In this document: positions 34,554 through 42,479 of the stretch, in pieces
How the letters are laid out: the number at the start of each line of letters is the position of its first letter
Position numbering within the stretch: position 1 is the first letter of the stretch
Assembly: GCF_017809215.1 (NCBI RefSeq)
Contig: NZ_CP065424.1
Span: forward strand, 362,001-426,000
Length of the DNA stretch: 64,000 nt
DNA from: Heyndrickxia oleronia
GTDB taxonomy: Bacteria > Bacillota > Bacilli > Bacillales > Bacillaceae_C
Direction of reading: 5' to 3'
Made by a program: the position numbers and the translations under genes
Notes under the pieces: generated by a model
Databases searched by the model: none
Seen by the model: the letters and a program-made list of their open reading frames with translations, nothing else
What the model was told of the DNA's origin: nothing

Positions 34554-35324
34554 ATGAAAGGAATCATAGTTAGTGAGTATGAACGGACATTTAAAAGAAA
34601 GAAAACGATAATAGGTTTAATTATCTATTGTATTGTTTTAGCATTCGAATGCTTATTTTTGTATGGAATGAATGGTTTAAGTTTCTATGATCCTGAACAT
34701 TCAGTGCAATTAAATTCAATAAATACAGCACCATTCTTTATAAGGGAAGTAGGCATATTTATCAATTTTATTTTAATTCCTATGCTGGTAGTAGATAGTT
34801 TTAATGGGGAATATACTTCGGGAGCTTTACGTTTAGTGTTAATTCGTCCGCAAGCAAGATTAAAATTATTTTTAGCAAAGTGGGTCGTTCAAGCAAGTAT
34901 TTTCTTAGGAATAACAATTATCACATGGATTACATCCACTCTATTTGGACGTCTAGTCATGGAACATGTCAGTGAAACCACTTTTTTTCATACAGGAAAA
35001 ATGGATGCCTTTCAAGGGATGATCTATACCTTGAAATTCTATTCAATGACTTTTCTCATCTTCTTAAGTGTAATTGGGCTTTGTAGTTTGATTAGCGTGA
35101 TTATGCCTAACTCAATTCTAGCTTTTGTAGGGACGATAGGTTGCTTAGTAGGCGGCGTTTATATTTCGGACCATTTCGTTTACCTTCTATCTGTATCTGA
35201 TTCTATATTCTCTGTATTAGGAGGAATCGGTCAGAGTGGTTTTTATGTTAGTCTATTTCTGCTATTCTTTATAAGTACGATATTGAATGTAGGTATTTGG
35301 AAAAAGAAGCAATGGATGGGATGA
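34554..35324 (+). CDS. ABC-2 type permease, second subunit
   Basis: A 256-residue paralogue-like permease with the same architecture: N-terminal IIVSEYERTFKRKKTIIG, then DSFNGEYTSGALRLVLIRPQ. The ORF opens at GTG 34545, but that codon is part of the GAGGGGTG ribosome site, so ATG 34554 is the start. Two distinct permeases with one ATPase match BcrABC- or LanEFG-like exporters. Confidence 0.85.
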   Translation: MKGIIVSEYERTFKRKKTIIGLIIYCIVLAFECLFLYGMNGLSFYDPEHSVQLNSINTAPFFIREVGIFINFILIPMLVVDSFNGEYTSGALRLVLIRPQARLKLFLAKWVVQASIFLGITIITWITSTLFGRLVMEHVSETTFFHTGKMDAFQGMIYTLKFYSMTFLIFLSVIGLCSLISVIMPNSILAFVGTIGCLVGGVYISDHFVYLLSVSDSIFSVLGGIGQSGFYVSLFLLFFISTILNVGIWKKKQWMG

Positions 35325-35331
35325 GCGATAA

Positions 35332-36012
35332 ATGGATACGAAAATATTAATAGTTGACGATGAACCTGAGATTGTTGCATTTACAAAGGATTATCTTCAG
35401 GAACAGGGATATCAAGTGATAACGGCGTACAATGGACAAGAAGCGTTACGTTCTCTTCAACGACAACCTAACATGATTATTCTTGATATTATGATGCCTG
35501 GTATGGATGGATTTGAACTTTGTGAGTTAGTTAGAAAGAGGGTTACTTGTCCCATTATTTTTTTAAGTGCTAAACATAGTGAGGAAGATCGTATCAGAGG
35601 ATTAATGGTTGGAGGAGATGATTATCTTACTAAACCATTTAGCTTAAAAGAATTACATGCAAGAATTATTGCCCACTTACGAAGGGAACATAGGCTAGCC
35701 GAAGAAACAAAGAAATGTTTGTATTTTGGTAACTTAATGATTGATTTAGAAGGGTATGAGGTTTATTACTTAAATGAAAGGCTTTCCTTTACATCGAAGG
35801 AGTTTGAAATGATTCAATTTCTTGCTCTCCATCCCGGTCAGGTCTTTTCTCGTGAAAGTATGTATGAAAGAATTTGGGGATATGATGCAGAGGGGGATTC
35901 TTCAACAATAACGGAACATATCAAAAAGATACGTTCAAAGCTAGCGAAGCATGATCCAGATCAGAGTTATATATCAACCGTTTGGGGAGTAGGGTACAAA
36001 TGGGAAAAGTAG
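35332..36012 (+). CDS. OmpR-family response regulator of the ABC-2 exporter cluster
   Basis: A 226-residue regulator: VDDEPEIVAF, phosphoacceptor in MIILDIMMPGMDGF, LSAKHSEED switch region and KPFSLKEL; the C-terminal winged helix ends STVWGVGYKWEK. It lies 7 bp after the permease gene and overlaps the kinase gene by 13 bp, so the five genes form one operon, probably self-regulated in response to an antimicrobial peptide. Confidence 0.88.
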   Translation: MDTKILIVDDEPEIVAFTKDYLQEQGYQVITAYNGQEALRSLQRQPNMIILDIMMPGMDGFELCELVRKRVTCPIIFLSAKHSEEDRIRGLMVGGDDYLTKPFSLKELHARIIAHLRREHRLAEETKKCLYFGNLMIDLEGYEVYYLNERLSFTSKEFEMIQFLALHPGQVFSRESMYERIWGYDAEGDSSTITEHIKKIRSKLAKHDPDQSYISTVWGVGYKWEK

Positions 36013-37433
36013 CTCGTCCGATTCGAAAGCAAATCGCTACCTCCTTTTACTTAATTCTCATATTCAGCATTGTCGCAACTGCCCTAACATGGGGGATTTT
36101 GTTACTTTTGCTTATTTTTCAATCGAATAATATGAACCCAGCAAACTACTATGAACAGCAAATTCCGCGAATAGTTAAAGAGATTGATCAGGACGGGGAA
36201 CGGTGGGTGAGAATAGAAAACCAAGCGAAATTAGAAAAGAAAATTCCGTTAGATGGTTTGGAGTATCAAGTACTTAGTAAAGATGGAAGTTTTCTCTTCG
36301 GTTCAATGAAAAAGGAATATGTGAAAAACGAACGTGAATTAGTAAGCAGTTTTAATAAAAATATATATGATTTAGATCGAATTATTGTTATGCATCCCTT
36401 ATTTAATCAAAAGAAGGGGCTGGTAGGAGCTATTGGCTTTCGCTATAAGCTTAGCCTAATAGGAGCAAATCCAGAGAAAAGTTTATTACTGGGGGCACTT
36501 CTCATTCTCTCATTTGCTTGTCCATTTATTTATTTCTATCTTTTTTCTTATCTGATTGGAAAAAGATTTAGTAAAAAAATTGAGATACCATTTCAACATT
36601 TGATGGAGGGAGCAAGGAAAATTCAAACACAGGATTTGGATTTTCAATTAGTTGAATCAAAGTCATCTAAAGAGTTAAATCAACTGATTTGTTCATTTGA
36701 AGAGATGCGACTTGCTCTGAGAGAATCTCTTCTTAGACAGTGGCAATTAGAGGAAGAGAGGAAGGAAATGGTTGCTGCTATTGCACATGATTTGCGTACG
36801 CCTTTGACGATAATTAATGGACATATTGAAGGGCTATTATCGGGTGGTTTTCATAATACCGAACGTCTCAATCGATATTTACAAACGATTGAATCAAGTA
36901 CAAAACGTTCAATTAGACTGATTGATCAGTTAAATGAAGTATCAGCAATTGACCGGAGTGATTTTACTATTGAGCCTGTGCTAGTAGATATAGAAGAATT
37001 TATCCAGAATAAGGTCGAAGAATATAAAGTTCTTTGTTCAAAGAAACAGATTACACTAAGGTACTCTATAAAAGGGAAAGAAAAAATGAAAATGGATCCA
37101 TACCGTATTTCGCAAGTATTAGACAATATTATTACAAATAGTATTCGCTATTGCTCAGAAAAGGGGCAAATTCATTGGGATACAACAATTGGTTATGGGA
37201 CCATCATTTTTGAAATCATGGATAATGGACCCGGCTTTAAAAGTAAAGCCACTGAGAAAGTGTTTGATAAATTTTATCGTGAAGATGAGTCTAGGTCAGG
37301 AAACGAAGCTAATTTCGGATTAGGCCTCTATATTGCACAAACGATTGTAAAGAAACATCATGGAGCTATAACTATTCAAAATCGACCTGAGGGTGGAGCG
37401 TTTACAAAAATAATCATAAGTGAAATGACATGA
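36000..37433 (+). CDS. Sensor histidine kinase of the ABC-2 exporter cluster
   Basis: A 477-residue kinase. Two membrane helices (about 12-38 and 158-182) enclose an extracellular domain of roughly 115 residues, followed by HAMP, the H-box AAIAHDLRTPLTIINGHIEG, N-box DNIITNSIRY and G-box FGLGLYIAQTIV. The large sensor domain sets it apart from the other two kinases here and suggests direct ligand detection. ATG 36000 lies inside the regulator gene behind GGGGAGTAGGG; the 35982 start is upstream of that site. Confidence 0.87.
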   Translation: MGKVARPIRKQIATSFYLILIFSIVATALTWGILLLLLIFQSNNMNPANYYEQQIPRIVKEIDQDGERWVRIENQAKLEKKIPLDGLEYQVLSKDGSFLFGSMKKEYVKNERELVSSFNKNIYDLDRIIVMHPLFNQKKGLVGAIGFRYKLSLIGANPEKSLLLGALLILSFACPFIYFYLFSYLIGKRFSKKIEIPFQHLMEGARKIQTQDLDFQLVESKSSKELNQLICSFEEMRLALRESLLRQWQLEEERKEMVAAIAHDLRTPLTIINGHIEGLLSGGFHNTERLNRYLQTIESSTKRSIRLIDQLNEVSAIDRSDFTIEPVLVDIEEFIQNKVEEYKVLCSKKQITLRYSIKGKEKMKMDPYRISQVLDNIITNSIRYCSEKGQIHWDTTIGYGTIIFEIMDNGPGFKSKATEKVFDKFYREDESRSGNEANFGLGLYIAQTIVKKHHGAITIQNRPEGGAFTKIIISEMT

Positions 37434-37441
37434 TAGCATCA

Positions 37442-37499
37442 TTTGTTTTAACGTAAATTTGACAATTATTCGAAAATGTCAAATTTACATTAAAACAAA
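37442..37499. repeat. Long inverted repeat after the kinase gene
   Basis: Two 23-bp arms (37442-37464 and 37477-37499), TTTGTTTTAACGTAAATTTG plus ACA and its inverse, match at 22 positions around a 12-bp loop. There is no T-run on either side. It may still act as a bidirectional transcription stop or RNA-stability hairpin. Confidence 0.75.
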
Positions 37500-37538
37500 A
37501 TGAAAACGGTAACATTAACCAAAGGAATTTAATGAAAA

Positions 37539-37563
37539 ATCCCGTATAATATATATACGGGAT
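37539..37563. promoter_or_regulatory. Palindrome over the -10 region of the GNAT gene
   Basis: ATCCCGTAT and ATACGGGAT form a 9-bp inverted repeat separated by 7 bp. A TATAAT hexamer lies inside it at 37545-37550. A repressor site is possible; no candidate regulator is adjacent. Confidence 0.45.
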
Positions 37564-37594
37564 ATTATTATACAGAAATAGCGGGGGATCATCG

Positions 37595-38122
37595 ATGAAT
37601 CAGTTTGCTTTAGAAGGAAAAAACGTTTCACTGAGAAAACCTAGTTTCGAAGACTTAGAGTATGTGACATGGCTATGGGCGGATGAAGAAACAATGAAAA
37701 CAATCGGTGGCCCAATTCAATTCACTGACGAGGAAAAAAGACGCTGGTATGAAGTTGTTGTAAATCCTAGTAACGGAAAGCACTTTTACTGTCTGATTTT
37801 TAATAAAGCTAATAAGCCAGTTGGAGAAATAAGTTTTCATGATTTCGATAAAATTGCCAAAACAGCGACCCTTAATATTAAAATTGCCTTTGGTGAAAGA
37901 AGGAAAGGCTATGCATTGGAAGCAGCAAAACTGATGCTAGACTACTATTTTAATGTTTGGAATGGAGAAATCATGAGGTATTCCACAAACAAGGATAATA
38001 AAGAAGGACATGACGCTCTACTTCGGTTTGGGTTTGGAAAAGTCTATGAAACGGACAAGGAGTTCCTTGTAGCCTTTATGAAGGATACGTTTAATTTAAA
38101 ATATAATAGAAAAGCTAAGTGA
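37595..38122 (+). CDS. GNAT-family N-acetyltransferase (RimJ/RimL-like)
   Basis: A 175-residue acetyltransferase. VSLRKPSFEDLEYVTWLWADEE opens the fold (read in parts), KPVGEISFHDFD forms the central strand, and GERRKGYALEAAKLMLDYYF is the acetyl-CoA-binding motif around residues 105-125. The acceptor is unknown. The promoter overlaps a palindrome, and a clear hairpin terminator follows, so the gene is monocistronic. Confidence 0.82.
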   Translation: MNQFALEGKNVSLRKPSFEDLEYVTWLWADEETMKTIGGPIQFTDEEKRRWYEVVVNPSNGKHFYCLIFNKANKPVGEISFHDFDKIAKTATLNIKIAFGERRKGYALEAAKLMLDYYFNVWNGEIMRYSTNKDNKEGHDALLRFGFGKVYETDKEFLVAFMKDTFNLKYNRKAK

Positions 38123-38154
38123 AGTGTAAATCTATAAATGATTTACACTTTTTT
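38122..38154 (+). terminator. Terminator after the GNAT gene
   Basis: AAGTGTAAAT and ATTTACACTT form a 10-bp stem followed by T4-5. Confidence 0.85.
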
Positions 38155-38158
38155 ACTT

Positions 38159-38277
38159 GGTTGTTTTCGTATGGTTAGTAGCTCTTTTCTCAGTGGAATG
38201 AAGCGTTTGACGTTTTTAATCTATCTTTCTATTAGTCAAAAATTAAATTTATTAACATCAAGTTTGAGAAAAGAGCT
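38159..38277 (-). mobile_element. Dispersed element, short reverse copy touching citR
   Basis: A 119-bp internally deleted reverse copy from GGTTGTTTTCGTATGG to AAGTTTGAGAAAAGAGCT. It retains the inner arm GTAGCTCTTTTCTCAG. It ends exactly at the stop codon of citR (38278-38280), so the 3' end of that gene was probably set or trimmed by the insertion. No clean target duplication is readable. Confidence 0.75.
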
Positions 38278-39156
38278 TTACAAACGAAACTGGGATAAAA
38301 ATTGTAAAAACTGAGTTTCTTTTTCGCTTTCGTATTTGAGAATAGCGTAGGTTTTAGCAACAGGTAGGTGTAAAAAAGGACAGGGTGCTTCGAGTAAGCG
38401 CCCTTCTAATAATTCCCGTCGGACAGTTGAAGAAGGTAGAAAGGATATACCAAGTCCCTCCATAATAAAACGCCTTGTTACATGTACTTGTGATACAGCC
38501 ATTGTTTTAATCGTAGGAATTTTTAAGCGAAGGGATCTAAGAAGTCCATCCCAATATTCAGGATGGTTATGGGTAATTAAATAATGATTCATTAATAGCT
38601 CCTCGGCATCAAGCGGTGGGGCTGTTTCACTATCTCTTCCATCATGCGGGACTACAAGAATGACGGGATCTTCATATAAGGGTCGACAAGTCAGGTCGGC
38701 ATTTTTTATTTCTGAACGTGATAGACCTAGATCAACTTTTCCAGACAGAACCGCTTCAGGTATTTTGATAGAATCTAAAACTTGAACGGAGATTTCGATG
38801 TTTGGATAGGCAAGCATAAATTTTTTTAGGACATAGGGCATAATGGACTCGGCTATTAATGGAGACATCGCTAAAATTAGTTTTTGTGTGTAGCCCTGTC
38901 GAAAACGGTCCATTTCCGCTTTGCCTTCTTCGTATACTCCAATCATAGTTCTAGCAATTGGAATAAACTTTTTCCCTGCTTCTGTTAGAATAATTTTTCT
39001 TCCTTCTCTTTCAAACAATGAACTGCCTATTTCTTCTTCTAAGAGTTTAATATGGACTGTAACAGTTGGTTGAGAAATAAAAAGCTCTTCTGCTGTTTTG
39101 CGAAAATTCTCGTGCCTAGCTGCCGCAATAAAGGTATGCAACCATTTTAATTCCAC
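38278..39156 (-). CDS. citR: LysR-family regulator CitR
   Basis: A 292-residue LysR regulator: helix-turn-helix in residues 1-60 (HTFIAAARHENFRKTAEELFISQPTVTVHIKLLE, read in parts), followed by the effector domain. It is divergent from a citrate synthase gene, the arrangement of B. subtilis citR-citA, where CitR represses citA. The stop codon is adjacent to the end of a dispersed element. Confidence 0.88.
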   Translation of the reverse strand: MELKWLHTFIAAARHENFRKTAEELFISQPTVTVHIKLLEEEIGSSLFEREGRKIILTEAGKKFIPIARTMIGVYEEGKAEMDRFRQGYTQKLILAMSPLIAESIMPYVLKKFMLAYPNIEISVQVLDSIKIPEAVLSGKVDLGLSRSEIKNADLTCRPLYEDPVILVVPHDGRDSETAPPLDAEELLMNHYLITHNHPEYWDGLLRSLRLKIPTIKTMAVSQVHVTRRFIMEGLGISFLPSSTVRRELLEGRLLEAPCPFLHLPVAKTYAILKYESEKETQFLQFLSQFRL

Positions 39157-39188
39157 TATATTTCACCCTTAATTACAAAAATTAATTG

Positions 39189-39223
39189 AATTGATTAAAA
39201 ATGTTTAATTTTTTTAATCGATT
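39189..39223. promoter_or_regulatory. Inverted repeat between citR and citA (candidate CitR operator)
   Basis: AATTGATTAAAAA and TTTTTTTAATCGATT form an interrupted palindrome in the shared intergenic region, with the T-N11-A-like layout expected for LysR binding. Confidence 0.5.
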
Positions 39224-39315
39224 ATAGCATCTATACTTAAGATAACCAATAGAGATAGTTGATTATAAGAAATTAGAACACATTGAATTCTCATAAAAAC
39301 AAGGAGGATGATAAA

Positions 39316-40410
39316 ATGCTTCAACACGGATTAAAGGGAGTTATTGCTGCTGAAACAGCAATTAGCTATATCGATGGGGAGAAAGGGCATTTAGTATACC
39401 GGGGGCTGGAAGCGAAGGATATTGCACTGAATTATTCATTTGAAGAAGCAGCATATTTTATATGGAATGGGTCCCTGCCCTCTCAAACAGAGGTGGAGTT
39501 ACTTAGTGAAAAATTAAAGAAGTATCGGGTATTACCCGAGCATATGGAAAAGATGCTTCATCTTCTCCCTACTGATATGGAGATAATGAGTGTACTAAGA
39601 ACGTTGATTTCAAGTTTGGGGAATTCGCATTTCCAATGGAAGCCAACTGTCGAGGAAGCAATTCAATTAACAGCTATAATTCCAACGATCATCGCTTATT
39701 GGCATAGGCGAAAAGCAGGGAAATCTCCCGTTGCTCCACATGAAAATTATGATCATGTTGCGAATTATTTATATATGTTAACTGGTGAAACACCATCCAA
39801 TGTTCATGTGAAAACATTAGAAACATATATGATATTAACATTGGAGCATGGAATGAATGCATCGACATTTTCTGCAAGAGTGACGATTTCCACTGAGTCG
39901 GATATGATATCTGCGATTACCTCTGCTATTGGAACGATGAAGGGCCCGCTTCATGGGGGAGCACCTTCAGATGTAACGAAAATGCTCAATGGTATCGGAA
40001 GAAAGGAAAATGCTGAGAGTTGGTTGAGAGAGAAATTGGAAAATGGAGAAAGACTAATGGGGTTCGGTCATAGGGTTTATAAAACAAAGGATCCGAGAGC
40101 ATTAGCATTGAAGGAAAAAGCATTAGAGGTTGGTCAGGATGATCCGTGGCTTGCACTTGCACTGTATGTTGAGGAAACAGCCATTCAACTATTAGAAGAA
40201 TATAAACCGGGCCGAAAGCTGTACACAAATGTTGAGTTTTTTGCCGCTGCAGTCATGCGCTCCATTCATTTGGAGGATGACTTGTTCACCCCGACATTTA
40301 CAGCGAGTAGAATAGTAGGTTGGACAGCACATGTATTAGAGCAAGCAGAGAGAAATGTTATCTTTCGACCGGAATCTCAGTATATTGGACAATTACCTAC
40401 TTTATCATAA
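39316..40410 (+). CDS. citA: Minor citrate synthase CitA
   Basis: A 364-residue citrate synthase condensing acetyl-CoA and oxaloacetate. Catalytic residues are visible in [16 protein letters not shown] (His), [11 protein letters not shown] (His) and [14 protein letters not shown], with the C-terminal [20 protein letters not shown]. Adjacent divergent citR identifies it as citA rather than citZ, which normally sits with icd and mdh. The in-frame ATG at 39283 is upstream of the AAGGAGG site at 39301, so ATG 39316 is used. Confidence 0.9.
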   Translation: MLQHGLKGVIAAETAISYIDGEKGHLVYRGLEAKDIALNYSFEEAAYFIWNGSLPSQTEVELLSEKLKKYRVLPEHMEKMLHLLPTDMEIMSVLRTLISSLGNSHFQWKPTVEEAIQLTAIIPTIIAYWHRRKAGKSPVAPHENYDHVANYLYMLTGETPSNVHVKTLETYMILTLEHGMNASTFSARVTISTESDMISAITSAIGTMKGPLHGGAPSDVTKMLNGIGRKENAESWLREKLENGERLMGFGHRVYKTKDPRALALKEKALEVGQDDPWLALALYVEETAIQLLEEYKPGRKLYTNVEFFAAAVMRSIHLEDDLFTPTFTASRIVGWTAHVLEQAERNVIFRPESQYIGQLPTLS

Positions 40411-40420
40411 AAAATTCAAG

Positions 40421-40449
40421 AGGAGCCATCTGACAGTCAGATGGCTCCT
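40421..40449. terminator. Hairpin after citA
   Basis: AGGAGCCATCTGA pairs with TCAGATGGCTCCT, a perfect 13-bp stem. A T-run is absent on the plus strand, so termination would rely on stem strength. Confidence 0.55.
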
Positions 40450-40551
40450 ATGATGTTGTAGAGAAAAAATCTTCTATATTGAAAAGAAATATTGAAACCT
40501 TTTTCCACCTTAAAACGTCTGTAATAGTGATAATAAATAAGGGGACTTCTA

Positions 40552-41487
40552 ATGAATAAATTGGCTCTTGCTTCATGTTTAATCATCCTCCTTCTTGCGG
40601 GATGTGGTGACAAAGATCACCTGTCTAATCAGGCAACAGGGAATAAGGAAGTATCTTCAGGGGTTGATAATAATCAATCACAAGAAGATACCGATAATAA
40701 TCAACAGGGAGACATTCAAGGCGATAGTAGTGATCAAATTACTGAAAATAATACAAAGGGAAATGACGGTAGTAAACAGGATCAGAATGAAAATAACGAG
40801 ACGCAATCAGATCAGAGGAAAGAAGTACCTCAGAATGATCAAATAAGTCAATCATCAGATAAAGTTGTTGATCATTCCAAGCAGGATTCTGTCTCTGTTG
40901 TTGGTAATCCGACTGCGATAACTGTTATGGTCAATAAATCCAATGCACTGCCTAAAGGATATCGTCCAAATGATCTCGTCCGTCCAAAAGTGAAGTTTAC
41001 TTTCGGGAGTCAGCAGCTAGATAAGGCATTAATGCGAGCAGAAGCAGCAGATGCACTAGAGAGGATGTTCAATCAAGCTTCCTCAAATGGGATTCAGCTT
41101 TATGCTGCATCAGGTTTTCGTTCCTATGAAACCCAAGAATATTTATTCAATCGGGAAATTGAACAAGTTGGTCGCCAAAAAGCGGAGCTTGCAGTGGCGA
41201 AACCGGGAACGAGTGAACACCAGACAGGATTAACAATGGATATTTCAGCAGCGAGCATGAACTATACGTTAGATGAAAGCTTTGAATATAAACCAGAAGG
41301 TAAGTGGTTAGCGGAACATGCCCATGAATATGGATTTATTCTCCGATATCCAAAGGGAAAAGAGAATATTACAAAATATCAATTTGAACCATGGCATTTT
41401 CGATATGTAGGAAAGGAAATTGCAACTGAAATATACCATAAGGGAATCACCCTTGAAGAATATTTTCAAAATAAAAAGGGAATTTAA
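40552..41487 (+). CDS. VanY-like D,D-carboxypeptidase lipoprotein (M15B)
   Basis: A 311-residue lipoprotein. The lipobox LLLAGC is followed by a strikingly polar, Gln/Asn/Asp-rich linker (about residues 20-120). The M15 peptidase domain carries GFRSYETQEYLFNRE, the zinc motif TSEHQTGLTMDIS and EPWHFRYVG. It cleaves terminal D-Ala from peptidoglycan stem peptides outside the cell. It is monocistronic. The low-complexity linker is probably a flexible tether through the wall. Confidence 0.9.
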   Translation: MNKLALASCLIILLLAGCGDKDHLSNQATGNKEVSSGVDNNQSQEDTDNNQQGDIQGDSSDQITENNTKGNDGSKQDQNENNETQSDQRKEVPQNDQISQSSDKVVDHSKQDSVSVVGNPTAITVMVNKSNALPKGYRPNDLVRPKVKFTFGSQQLDKALMRAEAADALERMFNQASSNGIQLYAASGFRSYETQEYLFNREIEQVGRQKAELAVAKPGTSEHQTGLTMDISAASMNYTLDESFEYKPEGKWLAEHAHEYGFILRYPKGKENITKYQFEPWHFRYVGKEIATEIYHKGITLEEYFQNKKGI

Positions 41488-41527
41488 GAAGCAAATCAAT
41501 GCGCCCCCCGCATTTTATATAGATTCT

Positions 41528-41572
41528 AATGGCCTGTACTGTTATCAGTATGGGCCATTATTTTTTATTATG
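41528..41572 (+). terminator. Terminator after the VanY-like gene
   Basis: AATGGCC and GGCCATT with an inner TACTG/CAGTA stem are followed by ATTTTTT. Confidence 0.85.
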
Positions 41573-41586
41573 CAAAGGGAAAAATG

Positions 41587-41723
41587 AACCACTCAAAAGA
41601 GGTGGCGAGCCAATAAAAATATACGATAACCACTCAAAAAAGTGTATAAACCAGTCAAAAAGCATCGAACCACTTAAACAGTTCAAGAATACCATTGTGA
41701 TCGTAATAAACCAGGCAAATTGA
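41587..41723 (+). repeat. Degenerate ~20-bp tandem repeat (AACCACTCAAAA)
   Basis: Seven units start near 41587, 41607, 41628, 41649, 41668, 41690 and 41709, spaced 19-22 bp. Clear units read AACCACTCAAAA, AACCACTCAAAAA, AACCAGTCAAAAA, AACCACTTAAAC and AACCAGGCAAAT; two are badly decayed. The units are AT-rich and unequal in spacing, so this is not a CRISPR. It lies between a terminator and a regulated promoter. Confidence 0.65.
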
Positions 41724-41780
41724 ATAATAGGCTACAAAATATTCTGAAAAGACTTGTAAAAATAAGTTAGTTTTATTATT

Positions 41781-41795
41781 ATCTAATTAGATAAA
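41781..41795. promoter_or_regulatory. Candidate operator of the ArsR-DUF2087 gene
   Basis: A perfect 12-bp palindrome, ATCTAATTAGAT, lies 23 bp ahead of the start codon. Its core TAATTAGATAA recurs at 42448-42458 in front of the MFS gene, which suggests one regulator controls both. Confidence 0.55.
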
Positions 41796-41817
41796 TGTTG
41801 AATTAGGGGTGTATAGT

Positions 41818-42393
41818 ATGCAAATGAGTAAAATTGTTGATTTTCATAAAGCTTTGGGGGATTTAACGAGAGTGAGGATTATTGCACTGTTACAGCAAGG
41901 ACCTCTTCATGGACAGGCGATTGCTGGAAAGCTAGGCTTAAAGCCGCCAACTATTACTCATCATATAGCAAAACTGCGTGAGGTGGGGCTAATTAAGGAA
42001 AGGCGTGAAAAAAATACTATCTATTTTTCTTTAAATGAAAAGATTCTTAAAGGAAGTGCCATGGCGATATTAACTGTAGGAAAAGGGGGAGATCATATGG
42101 AAATGACAGTTACAGAAACAGAGAGAGCGAGTATTATTAATAATTTCTTTACAAGGGATGGTAAGTTAAAAACTATACCTGCGCAACGAAAGAAAAAGCT
42201 GGTGATATTAGCGCATATTGTAAGAGGCTTTGAATTTGGAAAGGTGTATCCTGAAAAAGAAGTGAATGAATACTTAAAGCGATTTCATGAAGACTATGCA
42301 ACTTTAAGACGTGAATTGATTATGTGTCAATTTATGTACCGAGAAAATAATGAGTATGAAATGAATCCGCCTGAATTATGGTGGCTGCGCTAA
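41818..42393 (+). CDS. ArsR-type regulator with C-terminal DUF2087
   Basis: A 191-residue protein. Residues 1-80 form a winged helix (FHKALGDLTRVRIIALLQQGPLHGQAIAGKLGLKPPTITHHIAKL, read in parts), and residues about 105-190 are a DUF2087 domain (FFTRDGKLKTIPAQRKKKL ... EKEVNEYLKRFHEDYATLRRELI). DUF2087 is common behind ArsR domains in Bacillaceae, with unknown ligand. The GTG at 41809 is within the AGGGGTG ribosome site, so ATG 41818 is the start. It probably represses itself and the following pump. Confidence 0.85.
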   Translation: MQMSKIVDFHKALGDLTRVRIIALLQQGPLHGQAIAGKLGLKPPTITHHIAKLREVGLIKERREKNTIYFSLNEKILKGSAMAILTVGKGGDHMEMTVTETERASIINNFFTRDGKLKTIPAQRKKKLVILAHIVRGFEFGKVYPEKEVNEYLKRFHEDYATLRRELIMCQFMYRENNEYEMNPPELWWLR

Positions 42394-42399
42394 AAAAAT

Positions 42400-42424
42400 G
42401 GATAGAACCTATCCATATTTTTTT
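42400..42424 (+). terminator. Terminator between the ArsR-DUF2087 and MFS genes
   Basis: GGATAG/CTATCC hairpin followed by ATATTTTTTT. It implies that the MFS gene has its own promoter, in line with a second operator copy at 42448. Confidence 0.75.
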
Positions 42425-42445
42425 GTTCAACTAATTCGACATTTA

Positions 42446-42460
42446 TTTAATTAGATAATC
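42446..42460. promoter_or_regulatory. Second copy of the TAATTAGATAA operator, ahead of the MFS gene
   Basis: TTTAATTAGATAA shares 11 bases with the site at 41781-41795, 20 bp before the MFS start codon. The parsimonious reading is joint control by the ArsR-DUF2087 protein. Confidence 0.5.
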
Positions 42461-42479
42461 ATTAAAGTAGGTGGATAAA

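Noticed and set aside
41587..41723. Possible CRISPR-like array or short ORF at 41529-41723
   Set aside because: Repeat units are about 12 bp with irregular 19-22 bp spacing and decayed members; the ORF merely reads through the repeat and terminator and has no ribosome site.
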